DNA from: an uncultured Croceitalea sp.
Lineage (GTDB): Bacteria; Bacteroidota; Bacteroidia; Flavobacteriales; Flavobacteriaceae
Reading direction: 5' to 3'
DNA: 64,000 bases
NCBI GenBank assembly: GCA_947494805.1
Contig: CANLWK010000001.1
Span: 868,001 to 932,000 of the forward strand
The notes under the pieces were generated by a model. The model was not told where the DNA came from, did no database searches, and worked only from the letters and a program-made list of their open reading frames with translations. The position numbers were made by a program, and so were the translations under genes. This document shows, in pieces, positions 45,598 through 54,436 of this stretch. Position 1 is the first letter of the stretch, and each line of letters opens with the position of its first letter.

Positions 45598-46860
45598 ATG
45601 AGACAGCTGTTTGATGGAAATACATGGCAAGAGATTTTTCAATCTATTTCGAAGAATAAGTTACGCACCTTTCTGACGATGATCGGAGTATTTGTCGGTA
45701 TTTATATTTACATCGGCCTTTCGGGTGCGGCACAAGGTTTGGACAATGGTTTTGAAAGACAATTCGAATCTGTAGCACAGAATACGCTCTTTGCTTGGGG
45801 GCAATACACCAGTAAACCTTATGCAGGGTATAAGACTGGGCGGCAAATTCAATTAAAGTTGGGTGATGTTGATGTCTTATACAATAGAATTCCGCAATTA
45901 GAAACTGTGGCGCCACGAAATGTGCGTGGTGTATTTGGCAGTGATCCGGCTCTGGTGACCCGGGGTCTTAAATCTGGAAATTATGCAGTCTACGGTGATT
46001 ATCCGGTGTTTATAAAAATTGCCACCAAAAAGATTTATGATGGAGGTAGGTTCATTAATGACGCCGACATTGAGGAAGCACGAAAGGTTTGTGTTATCGG
46101 TGAACGTACACAGCGCGAACTTTTTGATGAAGACGAAGACCCTATTGGAGGGTATATTAAAGTTGATGATATTTATTTTCAAGTAGTTGGGGTGCATAAG
46201 TTCACCCCTGGTGGCGGCTTTGAGAGCGATAGCGATATATTCATTCCGTTTACCACTTTTAAAAAACTATATAACACAGGTGAAGACGTGTCATGGTTCA
46301 CGATGGCAGCTTATGATGACGCTGATGTAATTCAGGTCGAGACCGATGTAAAATCCGTTTTGCGTTCAATCCATGATGTTGACCCAGAAGACGAGAGAGC
46401 ATTTGGTTCTTTTAATCTTGGCGAGATTTTCGGAAAAATTATGGGCTTCTCAAAAGGAATGACATTTTTATCACTTATCGTTGGCGTTGCAACAATTTTG
46501 GCGGGAGTTATAGGGATAGGTAATATTCTGTTGATTTCAGTAAAGGAGCGGACAAAAGAACTTGGGGTAAGAAGGGCGCTGGGTGCTACACCGGCGGAAG
46601 TTCGTAACCAAATTATTATAGAATCTTTGTTTTTGACTTTGCTTTCAGGTATCATAGGCATAATTGTCGGAGCCTTGACGTTGAAAGGCATAGATGCATT
46701 CACACAAGGCGGAGATTTTCCCTATACAAATCCTACTGTACCAGTACCTTATGTCATCGGTTCTTTGTTATTGATGGTCATACTAGGGGTGCTTATAGGT
46801 CTAATTCCAGCACAAAGAGCGGTCAGTATCAAACCTATTGATGCATTAAGAGAAGAATAA
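45598..46860 (+). CDS. MacB/FtsX-type ABC transporter permease 4
   Basis: A 420-residue permease with the same layout; coupling motif SVKERTKELGVRRALGATP. It starts one base after permease 3. The pairing of two unlike permeases next to each other repeats the arrangement of permeases 1 and 2, which suggests heterodimers and a duplication of a permease-permease-adaptor block. It precedes adaptor 2 by 44 bases. Confidence 0.9.
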   Translation: MRQLFDGNTWQEIFQSISKNKLRTFLTMIGVFVGIYIYIGLSGAAQGLDNGFERQFESVAQNTLFAWGQYTSKPYAGYKTGRQIQLKLGDVDVLYNRIPQLETVAPRNVRGVFGSDPALVTRGLKSGNYAVYGDYPVFIKIATKKIYDGGRFINDADIEEARKVCVIGERTQRELFDEDEDPIGGYIKVDDIYFQVVGVHKFTPGGGFESDSDIFIPFTTFKKLYNTGEDVSWFTMAAYDDADVIQVETDVKSVLRSIHDVDPEDERAFGSFNLGEIFGKIMGFSKGMTFLSLIVGVATILAGVIGIGNILLISVKERTKELGVRRALGATPAEVRNQIIIESLFLTLLSGIIGIIVGALTLKGIDAFTQGGDFPYTNPTVPVPYVIGSLLLMVILGVLIGLIPAQRAVSIKPIDALREE

Positions 46861-46904
46861 CAATCAAAAACCATTTTTACGTACATAACTAAATAATCAC
46901 TGAA

Positions 46905-48050
46905 ATGAAAAAAATTTTAAAATGGGTAGGGCTAGGAGTATTGATTTTAGGAGCACTCTGGGCAGCTGTGTTTTTCATGAAATCAAATAGCAAATCAGCT
47001 ATTGAATATGATACGCACAAACCATTTATTGCGAGCATAGAGAAAAAAACTGTTGCTACCGGTAAGGTCATTCCTGAAGACGAGGTCGCTATCAAGCCTC
47101 AAATTACGGGCATTATTGACAAAATCTTTGTTGAAGAAGGCGGCCAGATAAAGGCTGGTGAGTTGATCGCAGTAATTAAAGTGGTGCCAAACGAACAGTC
47201 ACTGAACCAAGCTCAAGGCCGCGTTCGAAATGCGGAGTTGGCGTTGAACAATGCTAAGATTGAATACGATAGAAATAAAAAGCTATATGATAGGGGTGTT
47301 GTTTCCAATCAAGACTTTATCAATCAGAAGCTAACGTACGAACAAGCTGAACAAGAGCTCAAAAACGCTCGAGCTGACTATCAGATTATTCGTAGGGGTT
47401 CTATAGGTGGTTCAGCTGCAGCCAATACAGATATTAGGGCTACTGTTGCCGGTACTATTTTAGAAATTCCGGTCAAAGAAGGGGATCAAGTAATTCAGAG
47501 CAATAACTTTAACGATGGAACGACCATTGCCTCTATTGCAGATTTGGGCAAAATGATTTTTGAAGGAAAGGTAGATGAAGGTGAAGTAGGTAAACTTGAG
47601 GTTGGTATGCCTTTGGAGATCAGTCTTGGCGCCATAGACGACAAAACATTCAATGCAGAATTGAAGTTCATTGCTCCCAAAGGGGTTGAAGAAGCAGGTG
47701 CTGTGCAGTTCAAAATTGAAGGGGATGTTGTGGTTGAAGACGATATTCTGATACGTGCCGGCTATAGTGCTAACGCATCACTAGTACTAGAGAAAAAGGA
47801 TAGTGTTATGGTCATCATGGAATCGTTGTTGCAATTTGACAAGCAGACCAATAAGCCTTACGTTGAAGTGGCCACCGGAGAACAGGAGTTCGAACGAAAA
47901 GATATTGAAATTGGCATCTCTGATGGTGTTAATGTAGAAATCGTCTCTGGCCTTGACGAAAACGATGAGGTAAAACAATGGAATAAAACCGAACCCATCA
48001 AAAAAGGTTTAGATGAAGAAGAGGATGGTGAGGAAGAATCAGCAGAATAA
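46905..48050 (+). CDS. Periplasmic membrane-fusion (adaptor) protein 2, HlyD/MacA type
   Basis: A 381-residue paralogue of adaptor 1. Membrane anchor at about 5-25, lipoyl-like halves (IIDKIFVEEGGQIKAGELIAVI, VAGTILEIPVKEGDQV), coiled-coil hairpin between, and a shared end pattern with adaptor 1 (QEFERKDIEIGISDGVNVEIVSG). It ends in an acidic tail (LDEEEDGEEESAE). It lies 28 bases before the TolC gene. Confidence 0.9.
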   Translation: MKKILKWVGLGVLILGALWAAVFFMKSNSKSAIEYDTHKPFIASIEKKTVATGKVIPEDEVAIKPQITGIIDKIFVEEGGQIKAGELIAVIKVVPNEQSLNQAQGRVRNAELALNNAKIEYDRNKKLYDRGVVSNQDFINQKLTYEQAEQELKNARADYQIIRRGSIGGSAAANTDIRATVAGTILEIPVKEGDQVIQSNNFNDGTTIASIADLGKMIFEGKVDEGEVGKLEVGMPLEISLGAIDDKTFNAELKFIAPKGVEEAGAVQFKIEGDVVVEDDILIRAGYSANASLVLEKKDSVMVIMESLLQFDKQTNKPYVEVATGEQEFERKDIEIGISDGVNVEIVSGLDENDEVKQWNKTEPIKKGLDEEEDGEEESAE

Positions 48051-48078
48051 TCAATCAATAACCAAAATCAAAAAACGA

Positions 48079-49428
48079 ATGAAGTTTAAAATCGCAACAG
48101 TTTTAATTGTTTGTGCGATGTTTATGACAAATGCACAAATGAAGAAGTGGACGCTTGAAGAATGTGTCTTATATGCTGTAGAAAACAATATTTCAATTGA
48201 ACAGTTTGAACTAGATCTTGAAACTGCAAAACTAGATAAGTCTGATGCTATCGGTGCGCTTTTACCTAATCTAAGTGGACAATTGAGCGCATCAAATAAT
48301 GTTGGTTTTTCTATTGTGCCGGGTACAAACGCTCCAACGACCGAATCTACTTTTCGGGCGAACGGAAGCTTAAGTTCTAACTTAACCTTATTCGATGGTC
48401 TACAAAGCTTTAATCGTCTTAGTAGGGCAAGGTTGAATGCTATTGCCAACCAGTATCGTTTAGACGATTTGAAAGACGATATTCGTTTAAATGTGGCCAA
48501 CGCCTATCTTCAAGTACTTTCTAACAAAGAGGCATTAAAAGTAAGCAAAGCGCAATATGCGGTCACCGAGCAAGACTTAAAGCGAACCAAAGAACTTGTT
48601 GAAAATGGTGCTTTACCCCGTGGGGATCTTCTTGAAATTGAGGCTACTGCTGCCAATCAACAGCAGCAGATTATCAACGGCGAGGGTTTGGTATTGATTT
48701 CTAGGGTGAATTTGGCCCAGATTTTACAGCTAACCGATTATGAAAATTTTGATATTGCTGATGAGTCTTTTGAAGTACCACCTTCAGATATTTTGGACAA
48801 TTCGGCCAAAGTGATTTTTGACAAAGCACTAACGTTTCGTAATGATATTAAATTTTCAAAATCCAATGTAGAACTGGCGGAAAAAGACCTACAGATAGCA
48901 AAAGGAGCTTATTTGCCCACGATAACAGGGTTTTTTAGGTACAATACGGGTTATTCCAATAGAAACTTTATCCGGGATGTTAATGATGAATTCTTTTTGC
49001 CTGATTTTACCGACCAGCTCTGGATTTTTGATGGTGTTTCTTACGGGGCCCAGATGGACATACCAATTTTTAATGGTTGGGGTACAAGAAACAATGTCAA
49101 ACGTTCGAAAATTACTTTAGAGCGTACAAAACTACAATTTGAACAAGACAAACTTGATTTAGAGACCAGTATACAACAAGCTTATGTTGATGTGACTACA
49201 TTTTCAAAAGCCTATGAAGCAGCCCAAAAAACTGTTGAGGCCAGACAGTTGGCCTATGAGTACGCCAAAGAGCGTTATGATGTGGGCTTATTGAACGCCT
49301 TTGATTTTGGTCAGGCCCAAGCTAGGGTAGATGATGCCCAGGCTACTTTGATTCGTTCAAAATACGATTATATCTTTAGAATCAAGATATTGGAATTCTT
49401 CTACGGTATTCCATTGGCCTTAGATTAA
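48079..49428 (+). CDS. TolC-family outer-membrane efflux protein
   Basis: A 449-residue outer-membrane channel with signal peptide (FKIATVLIVCAMFMTNA) and the paired repeats of the family: W-T-LEECV...NN near residue 20, long helical regions, and the second-half VDVTTFSKAYEAAQKTVEARQLAYEYAKERYDVGLLNAFDF pattern. The frame is open back to 48013 within adaptor 2, but only the ATG at 48079 gives a signal peptide. It is the single channel for the whole cluster and is followed by a terminator. Confidence 0.92.
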   Translation: MKFKIATVLIVCAMFMTNAQMKKWTLEECVLYAVENNISIEQFELDLETAKLDKSDAIGALLPNLSGQLSASNNVGFSIVPGTNAPTTESTFRANGSLSSNLTLFDGLQSFNRLSRARLNAIANQYRLDDLKDDIRLNVANAYLQVLSNKEALKVSKAQYAVTEQDLKRTKELVENGALPRGDLLEIEATAANQQQQIINGEGLVLISRVNLAQILQLTDYENFDIADESFEVPPSDILDNSAKVIFDKALTFRNDIKFSKSNVELAEKDLQIAKGAYLPTITGFFRYNTGYSNRNFIRDVNDEFFLPDFTDQLWIFDGVSYGAQMDIPIFNGWGTRNNVKRSKITLERTKLQFEQDKLDLETSIQQAYVDVTTFSKAYEAAQKTVEARQLAYEYAKERYDVGLLNAFDFGQAQARVDDAQATLIRSKYDYIFRIKILEFFYGIPLALD

Positions 49429-49451
49429 TACTATGCATTCATAAAATATTC

Positions 49452-49485
49452 AAGACCTGTTGGCCATAGCTGACAGGTCTTTTTT
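49452..49485 (+). terminator. Terminator of the efflux cluster
   Basis: A perfect 9-bp stem (49452-49460 with 49473-49481) that can be extended inward with G-T and G-C pairs, then a run of T to 49485. Confidence 0.85.
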
Positions 49486-49492
49486 ATATTCG
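49460..49492 (+). promoter_or_regulatory. Promoter of tsaB overlapping the terminator
   Basis: TTG (49460-49462) lies in the terminator stem; after 22 bases comes TATATTCG (49485-49492), one base off TAnnTTTG. The tsaB ATG follows 4 bases later, the same close spacing as at ruvB and ctaB. Confidence 0.4.
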
Positions 49493-49496
49493 CCCT

Positions 49497-50171
49497 ATGG
49501 GCAAAATCTTAAACTTAGAAACAGCAACGACGAATTGTTCGGTAAGCGTTGCGGTTAATGGTGAGGTGGTATCTTTGATAGAAGAAAATACACTGAACTA
49601 TTCCCATTCTGAACAGTTGCATGTTTTTGCAGAAGATGCACTTAAAAAAGCTTCGCTGAAATGGGGTGAAATTGACGCCATTGCGGTGAGCAAGGGCCCT
49701 GGATCGTATACTGGACTGCGAATAGGGGTTTCAGCTGCCAAGGGGTTATGTTTTGCATTAGATATTCCACTAATTTCAGTACCTACACTGGCCAGTATGG
49801 CACACCAAATTGAGGGTGTTGATAACGACGTTATTATTCCTGTTTTAGATGCCAGGCGAATGGAGGTGTATTCTTGTGTTTTTGATCAAACCTATAATGA
49901 GATTAGAGAAACGCGGGCAGAAATTGTGACTGAAGATTCTTTTAAAGAGTACTTGCCGTACAACAATATTCACTTAGTTGGAAACGGTGCCACAAAATGT
50001 GCAGAAATTTTAACTGACCCTACATTTGTTTTTCATCCAGAGGTCTTTCCTTCATCGAAAGAAATGGCTGAGATTTCATACGTGAAATACCTAAACAAAG
50101 ATTTTGAGGATGTGGCTTACTTTGAACCTTACTACCTTAAGGATTTTGTATTGCAGAAAAAGAAGACTTAA
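49497..50171 (+). CDS. tsaB: tRNA threonylcarbamoyladenosine biosynthesis protein TsaB
   Basis: A 224-residue ASKHA-fold partner of TsaD in making the t6A37 modification of ANN-decoding tRNAs. Landmarks: LNLETATTNCSVSV at the start, HSEQLHVFAEDAL, and VSKGPGSYTGLRIGVSAAKGLCFAL. Full length for the family. The stop overlaps by 4 bases the stop of the convergent MscS gene, with no terminator between them. Confidence 0.94.
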   Translation: MGKILNLETATTNCSVSVAVNGEVVSLIEENTLNYSHSEQLHVFAEDALKKASLKWGEIDAIAVSKGPGSYTGLRIGVSAAKGLCFALDIPLISVPTLASMAHQIEGVDNDVIIPVLDARRMEVYSCVFDQTYNEIRETRAEIVTEDSFKEYLPYNNIHLVGNGATKCAEILTDPTFVFHPEVFPSSKEMAEISYVKYLNKDFEDVAYFEPYYLKDFVLQKKKT

Positions 50172-50992
50172 TCACCTTTTTCGTGTACCACGCGTTGCGG
50201 AAACGGAATTTCGATTCCGGCTTCGTCAAACCGAAGTTTAGATTCTTCATGAATAAAGAATTTCGCACTCCAAAAATCTTCATTTTTTGCCCAGTATCGT
50301 AACGATAAATTGACCGAACTGTCACCAAGGGAAGCTAAATAAACTTCTGGAGCTGGGTCTTTCAGTACATTTTCATTTTCTGCACAGATGTTGAGCAGAA
50401 TGGTTTTGGCATCCTTGATGTTTGAATCATACCCAATACCAATGGTATAGTTGTCCCTGCGAATTGGTTCTGCATTGTAATTGATAACATTGCCGTTAGA
50501 TAGTTGTCCATTGGGTATAATGGCCAATTGATTGCCGAACGTATTGAGCTTTGTGTTAAAAATGGATATTTCTTTGACCGTTCCATCAACACCTTGGGCC
50601 GAAATAAAATCACCGACCTTAAATGGTTTGAACAATAGTATCAATACACCACCGGCAAAGTTTGCCAAAGACCCCTGTAATGCAAGACCAATGGCCAAAC
50701 CTGCTGCCCCCAACATGGCTACCAATGAAGAGGTTTTTACGCCAAGTTGTGTTACCACAAGAACGAATAGAACAATCTTTAAGGCTATGCTGATAAAGCT
50801 TTGTATAAAGGTCTCAAGAGTTTGGTCATAGTCCTTTTTCTGAAAAAATTTTCGGACCAAACGATTTAAAAATTTGACCACCCATAAGCCAACAATAAAT
50901 AAAATGATCGCTAATACTAAATTGGGCAATAAGTTCCAAACCCAGTCTATGGCTTTGTCAATATGCGTCTGTAAATCCGTGAATTCTTTCAT
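50168..50992 (-). CDS. Small-conductance mechanosensitive channel (MscS family)
   Basis: A 274-residue inner-membrane channel that opens under turgor. Three N-terminal hydrophobic segments, with TM3 carrying the Gly/Ala packing pattern LGAAGLAIGLALQGSLANFAGGVLILLF, then the beta domain (FKVGDFISAQGVDGTVKEISIFNTKL) and the alpha-beta C-terminus ending EIPFPQRVVH. This is the classic short MscS. It overlaps by 4 bases the upstream DUF255 gene on the same strand, so the two form an operon. Confidence 0.93.
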   Translation of the reverse strand: MKEFTDLQTHIDKAIDWVWNLLPNLVLAIILFIVGLWVVKFLNRLVRKFFQKKDYDQTLETFIQSFISIALKIVLFVLVVTQLGVKTSSLVAMLGAAGLAIGLALQGSLANFAGGVLILLFKPFKVGDFISAQGVDGTVKEISIFNTKLNTFGNQLAIIPNGQLSNGNVINYNAEPIRRDNYTIGIGYDSNIKDAKTILLNICAENENVLKDPAPEVYLASLGDSSVNLSLRYWAKNEDFWSAKFFIHEESKLRFDEAGIEIPFPQRVVHEKGD

Positions 50993-53088
50993 AATTGGTC
51001 CAACGCTTGTTTTGATGAGGTGACCGGTAATTTACAGGCACCTTCAATACATACATAAATAAGGGTTTGTCCTTCGTTGTAACGTCCCTTTAGAAGTTCA
51101 ATTTTCCCTTCTTTTGGAGCACCTACCAAAATACTGTTCGGAATGTACGTACTGGCAACTTCATTGCCCAAAGTTTCATAGTCATCACCGACCACTGCTA
51201 TTTCGTAAAAATTTAAATTTTCGAATAGCGCAAGGTGCATCCAGTTGGCGAAGCTTTGTCCGTTTTCTAAAAAATTTTCCTGCACATTTTTGAGCATTTG
51301 ATGAGCACGCTGGCCATAACCTTCTTTGCTATATAACTTATGAAGCTTCAATAGGTTTTTGGCCATAATGGAGTTTGAGGCTGAAATTACGTTGTCATTG
51401 ACCTCTATTGTTCTTCGAATCAATGAATCGTCTTCATCTGACGTAAAGAACAGCATTTTACTAGAAGCATCGGTAAAATGAGTCAGTGAAAAGTCCGTTA
51501 GCGATTTTGCCAAGTTCAACCATTTTTCGTCAAAAGTCACTTCGTAAAGTGCAATAAACCCTTCAATGGTAGTGGCATAATCTTCTAAAAATCCATTGAT
51601 ATTGCTTTGTCCATTTTTGTGGTTTCTGAACAATCCGCCTGAGGCCTGTACCATTTCTGTCTCGATAAACTTGGCGTTTTTTAAAGCCTTGGTTAGGTAA
51701 GCTTCGTTTTGGGTATAGCGATGGGCATCGACAAGACCTTTTAACATTAAACCGTTCCATGATGTAAGTATTTTATCGTCGAGTCTGGGTTTTTCTCGTT
51801 TTTGCCTTTCCTTCTTTAAAACGGATAGGGCCTTGGTCAATTTTTCATGCATCGTTTCTTTCGAAATTCTATGCTTTTCACTAATTTCTTCATCCGATTT
51901 ATCACGAATCAATACGTAATTCTCTTCCCATTCACCATAAGAATTGATATTGTAATAGTCTTTGAATAAATCAAAGTCTTCGCCCAGCAGTTGTTGCAGT
52001 TCTTCCTTGGTCCAAACGTAATATGCCCCTTCTTCCAATTCACCAGATTCCGTAAAGCTATCAGCATCCAATGATGAGTAAAATCCACCACTTTGGTCAG
52101 CAAGCTCTTCTTGTACAAAGACAATGGTCTCATCTACTATTTTTTTGTACAATGGATTTTTTGTTACGGCGTAGGCCTTGGCGTAAAGACTTACCAATTG
52201 ACCATTGTCGTAGAGCATTTTTTCAAAATGGGGCACGTGCCATTTGGTATCTACCGAATATCTTGAAAAACCGCCACCTACATGATCGTAAATCCCACCA
52301 TATGCCATACGCGTCAAAGTGGTGTTGACATAGTCTAGAATCTCTTGGTTATTTTGAGTTGTTCCATAATGCATTAAAAAATCCAAATTGTTTGGCATCA
52401 TGAATTTTGGAGCCCTTTTGTATCCGCCCAAGTAAGTGTCAAAATAGGTTTGCCAGTTCGCTACTGCTTCATGCATTTGTTCTAAGCTGTAAACCGTCGC
52501 ATCTTTTTTATTTTCAACCAAGTTTATCGACTGTATTCCGCGTTCTAGGTCCGAAGCATATCCTTTTACTTTTTCAGGGTCTTCTTTGTAGAGTTTGGTG
52601 AGTTGGTCCAATGATTTGACCCAATTGTCTTTGGGTAAGTAGGTGGCACCCCAGAATGGTCTTCCATCGGGCAGCGCCACTATATTCAATGGCCATCCTC
52701 CATTGCCGGTCATCATTTGAATGGCGTCCATATAGATTTGGTCTACATCAGGTCGTTCTTCACGGTCAATTTTGATGTTAATGAAATTTTCATTCATCAT
52801 TTTGGCCACTTCCTCATCTTCAAAGCACTCTTCCTCCATTACGTGGCACCAGTGACAGGCAGCGTAACCAATGCTGATAAGCAAGGGTTTGTTCTCTTTT
52901 TTTGCACGCTCAAGCACTTCTGGGTGCCAAGCTTCCCAATTTACAGGATTGTGCGCATGCTGCAGCAGATAGGGGCTCGTTTCATCAACTAGGGCATTGG
53001 TGTGTTTATGGCTCATCGCTTCTTTTTTTTGGCCACATGCGACCAGTAACAGAAATAAAAGGGAAAACGCACGAACGGTCTTGTTCAT
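50989..53088 (-). CDS. DUF255 thioredoxin-domain lipoprotein (YyaL/spermatogenesis-associated 20 family)
   Basis: A 699-residue protein with a lipobox signal (LLLVACG). Residues of about 28-190 are the DUF255 thioredoxin-like domain, beginning HTNALVDETSPYLLQHAHNPVNW and containing the CxxC site AACHWCHVMEEECF. The rest is an alpha/alpha-toroid fold as in glycan epimerases, including HVGGGFSRYSVDTKWHVPHFEKMLYDN. The family is widespread but its substrate is unknown. Here the protein should be exported and membrane bound, unlike many relatives that lack a signal. It is upstream of and overlapping mscS. Confidence 0.88.
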   Translation of the reverse strand: MNKTVRAFSLLFLLLVACGQKKEAMSHKHTNALVDETSPYLLQHAHNPVNWEAWHPEVLERAKKENKPLLISIGYAACHWCHVMEEECFEDEEVAKMMNENFINIKIDREERPDVDQIYMDAIQMMTGNGGWPLNIVALPDGRPFWGATYLPKDNWVKSLDQLTKLYKEDPEKVKGYASDLERGIQSINLVENKKDATVYSLEQMHEAVANWQTYFDTYLGGYKRAPKFMMPNNLDFLMHYGTTQNNQEILDYVNTTLTRMAYGGIYDHVGGGFSRYSVDTKWHVPHFEKMLYDNGQLVSLYAKAYAVTKNPLYKKIVDETIVFVQEELADQSGGFYSSLDADSFTESGELEEGAYYVWTKEELQQLLGEDFDLFKDYYNINSYGEWEENYVLIRDKSDEEISEKHRISKETMHEKLTKALSVLKKERQKREKPRLDDKILTSWNGLMLKGLVDAHRYTQNEAYLTKALKNAKFIETEMVQASGGLFRNHKNGQSNINGFLEDYATTIEGFIALYEVTFDEKWLNLAKSLTDFSLTHFTDASSKMLFFTSDEDDSLIRRTIEVNDNVISASNSIMAKNLLKLHKLYSKEGYGQRAHQMLKNVQENFLENGQSFANWMHLALFENLNFYEIAVVGDDYETLGNEVASTYIPNSILVGAPKEGKIELLKGRYNEGQTLIYVCIEGACKLPVTSSKQALDQL

Positions 53089-53103
53089 ATTCTGGTATTA
53101 AAA

Positions 53104-53128
53104 CAAAAAAAAGCGCCCATCGGGCGCT
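53104..53128 (-). terminator. Terminator of the dodecin gene
   Basis: On the minus strand, a 7-bp GC-rich stem (53122-53128 with 53112-53118), a 3-base loop and a following run of T with one G (53111 down to 53104). Confidence 0.75.
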
Positions 53129-53148
53129 ATAAAACATCGGTTTTACAT

Positions 53149-53349
53149 TTACTTTACCTCAAACGTAATTTTTACGTTTACACGGTAATCAGAAATTTTA
53201 CCATCTTCAACAGTAGCACTCTGTTCGTTGAGATATACTGAACGGATATTTTTTACAGATTTAGATGCTTGCGCAACCGCGTTGGCAGCGGCATCTTCCC
53301 AACCCTTGCTAGAGTTGGCCAAAACTTCAATAACTTTTAAAACAGCCAT
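53149..53349 (-). CDS. Dodecin (flavin-binding small protein)
   Basis: A 66-residue protein of the dodecin family, which forms hollow dodecamers that store or buffer flavins. The pattern KVIEVLANSSKGWEDAAANAV, then SVKNIRSVYLNEQSA and the end YRVNVKITFEVK are diagnostic; the Trp that stacks on the flavin is in KGWED. Two ATG codons are possible: 53353-53355 adds Met-Thr, while the one at 53349 matches the usual start. It stands as its own unit with a terminator. Confidence 0.92.
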   Translation of the reverse strand: MAVLKVIEVLANSSKGWEDAAANAVAQASKSVKNIRSVYLNEQSATVEDGKISDYRVNVKITFEVK

Positions 53350-53418
53350 GGTCAATGATTTTAAAATTTATTCAAGTTAAGCATTAAAATAGAATCATTG
53401 CGCCATGAAGTGCAAAAA

Positions 53419-54315
53419 TCATCCGTTCAATGCCACAACCTCGTTAACCTTATCCCCTAGCATATTTTTCAGCATGGTTTCAATGCCATTTTTTAAGGTA
53501 AATGTTGATGAAGGGCAACCACTACAGGCACCTTGTAAAATTACGTTGACGGTTTTACTATCTTCTTCATACGATTGAAAAAGGATATTGCCACCATCGC
53601 TTGCCACTGCCGGTTTTACATACTCTTCTAAAATATCGATGATTTGTTTTGAAGTGTCGTCATGAACTGTACTTGATGTAGCTGCTTCGGTATGTTCACT
53701 TTGTTGTTGTTCAAATTCTGGAGCGACCACCTCTTTTCCATCGGCAAGAAAGTCGCGTATGAACTCACGAAGTTGCATCGTAATCTCATCCCATTCGGCA
53801 ACATCGTATTTTGTAACGGAGACGTAGTTTTGGTCAAAGAAAACCTCTTTTACAAAAGGAAAATGAAAGAGTTGTTTGGCGAGCTCAGAATTTTTGGCCT
53901 CATCAATGTTCTTAAACTCAAATATAGACGGAACAATGGCTTTATTCGCAACAAATTTCATGACTCCAGGATTTGGCGTAACCTCGGCATACACGGTTAT
54001 GGCAACTTTCTTTGTGGTCTCTTCTTCATTGACCACAGGTGCTCCATCGTTGAGGTAATCAACAAGTTGTTGGGCAACTTCGTCTTTGACGTCGTTCCAT
54101 TGAACAATATCAAATCGCTCTAGAGCAATAAAGTTACCTGAAATGTAAACCGTTTTGATAAAGGGCAAATAGAACAATTGCTGGGCCAAAGGCGAATTTT
54201 TGGCCTCATCGATATTTTTGAACTCATAGTTCTGTTTGACCAGAAAATGATTGGCCTCGAACTTTAAAATTGCAGGATTGTTCGTCTCTATTAGGGTGAT
54301 ATGATATTCTTTCAT
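53419..54315 (-). CDS. NifU/Nfu-family iron-sulfur scaffold with duplicated N-terminal domain
   Basis: A 298-residue protein thought to carry iron-sulfur clusters to target enzymes. Two tandem Nfu N-type domains are clear: residues 1-91 and about 103-193 share EFKNIDEAKNS-LA-QLF--PF-K-V, and both end with a similar Trp-Asn/Asp segment. The NifU C-terminal domain (about 220-298) carries the cluster-binding CSGCPSS. Standard Nfu proteins have one N domain, so this is an internal duplication. It is divergent from the PorP-like gene and has a good -7 box 14 bases before its start. Confidence 0.9.
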   Translation of the reverse strand: MKEYHITLIETNNPAILKFEANHFLVKQNYEFKNIDEAKNSPLAQQLFYLPFIKTVYISGNFIALERFDIVQWNDVKDEVAQQLVDYLNDGAPVVNEEETTKKVAITVYAEVTPNPGVMKFVANKAIVPSIFEFKNIDEAKNSELAKQLFHFPFVKEVFFDQNYVSVTKYDVAEWDEITMQLREFIRDFLADGKEVVAPEFEQQQSEHTEAATSSTVHDDTSKQIIDILEEYVKPAVASDGGNILFQSYEEDSKTVNVILQGACSGCPSSTFTLKNGIETMLKNMLGDKVNEVVALNG

Positions 54316-54329
54316 AGCTTTTATTTTAG

Positions 54330-54337
54330 CAAAAGTA
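54330..54337 (-). promoter_or_regulatory. Promoter -7 box of the Nfu gene
   Basis: On the minus strand the bases read TACTTTTG, an exact TAnnTTTG match, 14 bases before the Nfu ATG. No TTG at the normal distance is obvious. Confidence 0.45.
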
Positions 54338-54436
54338 CAAAGGAATAACGGGGATAAAAAGACATAATAATGTTACATTTAATACGTTATATTAATTGTT
54401 TTATAGGCGTCATACGCACAACTAGCCCCTTACTTG

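Noticed and set aside
48013-48078. Longer TolC start inside the adaptor gene
   Set aside because: It would place 22 charged residues before the signal peptide; ATG 48079 gives a normal one.
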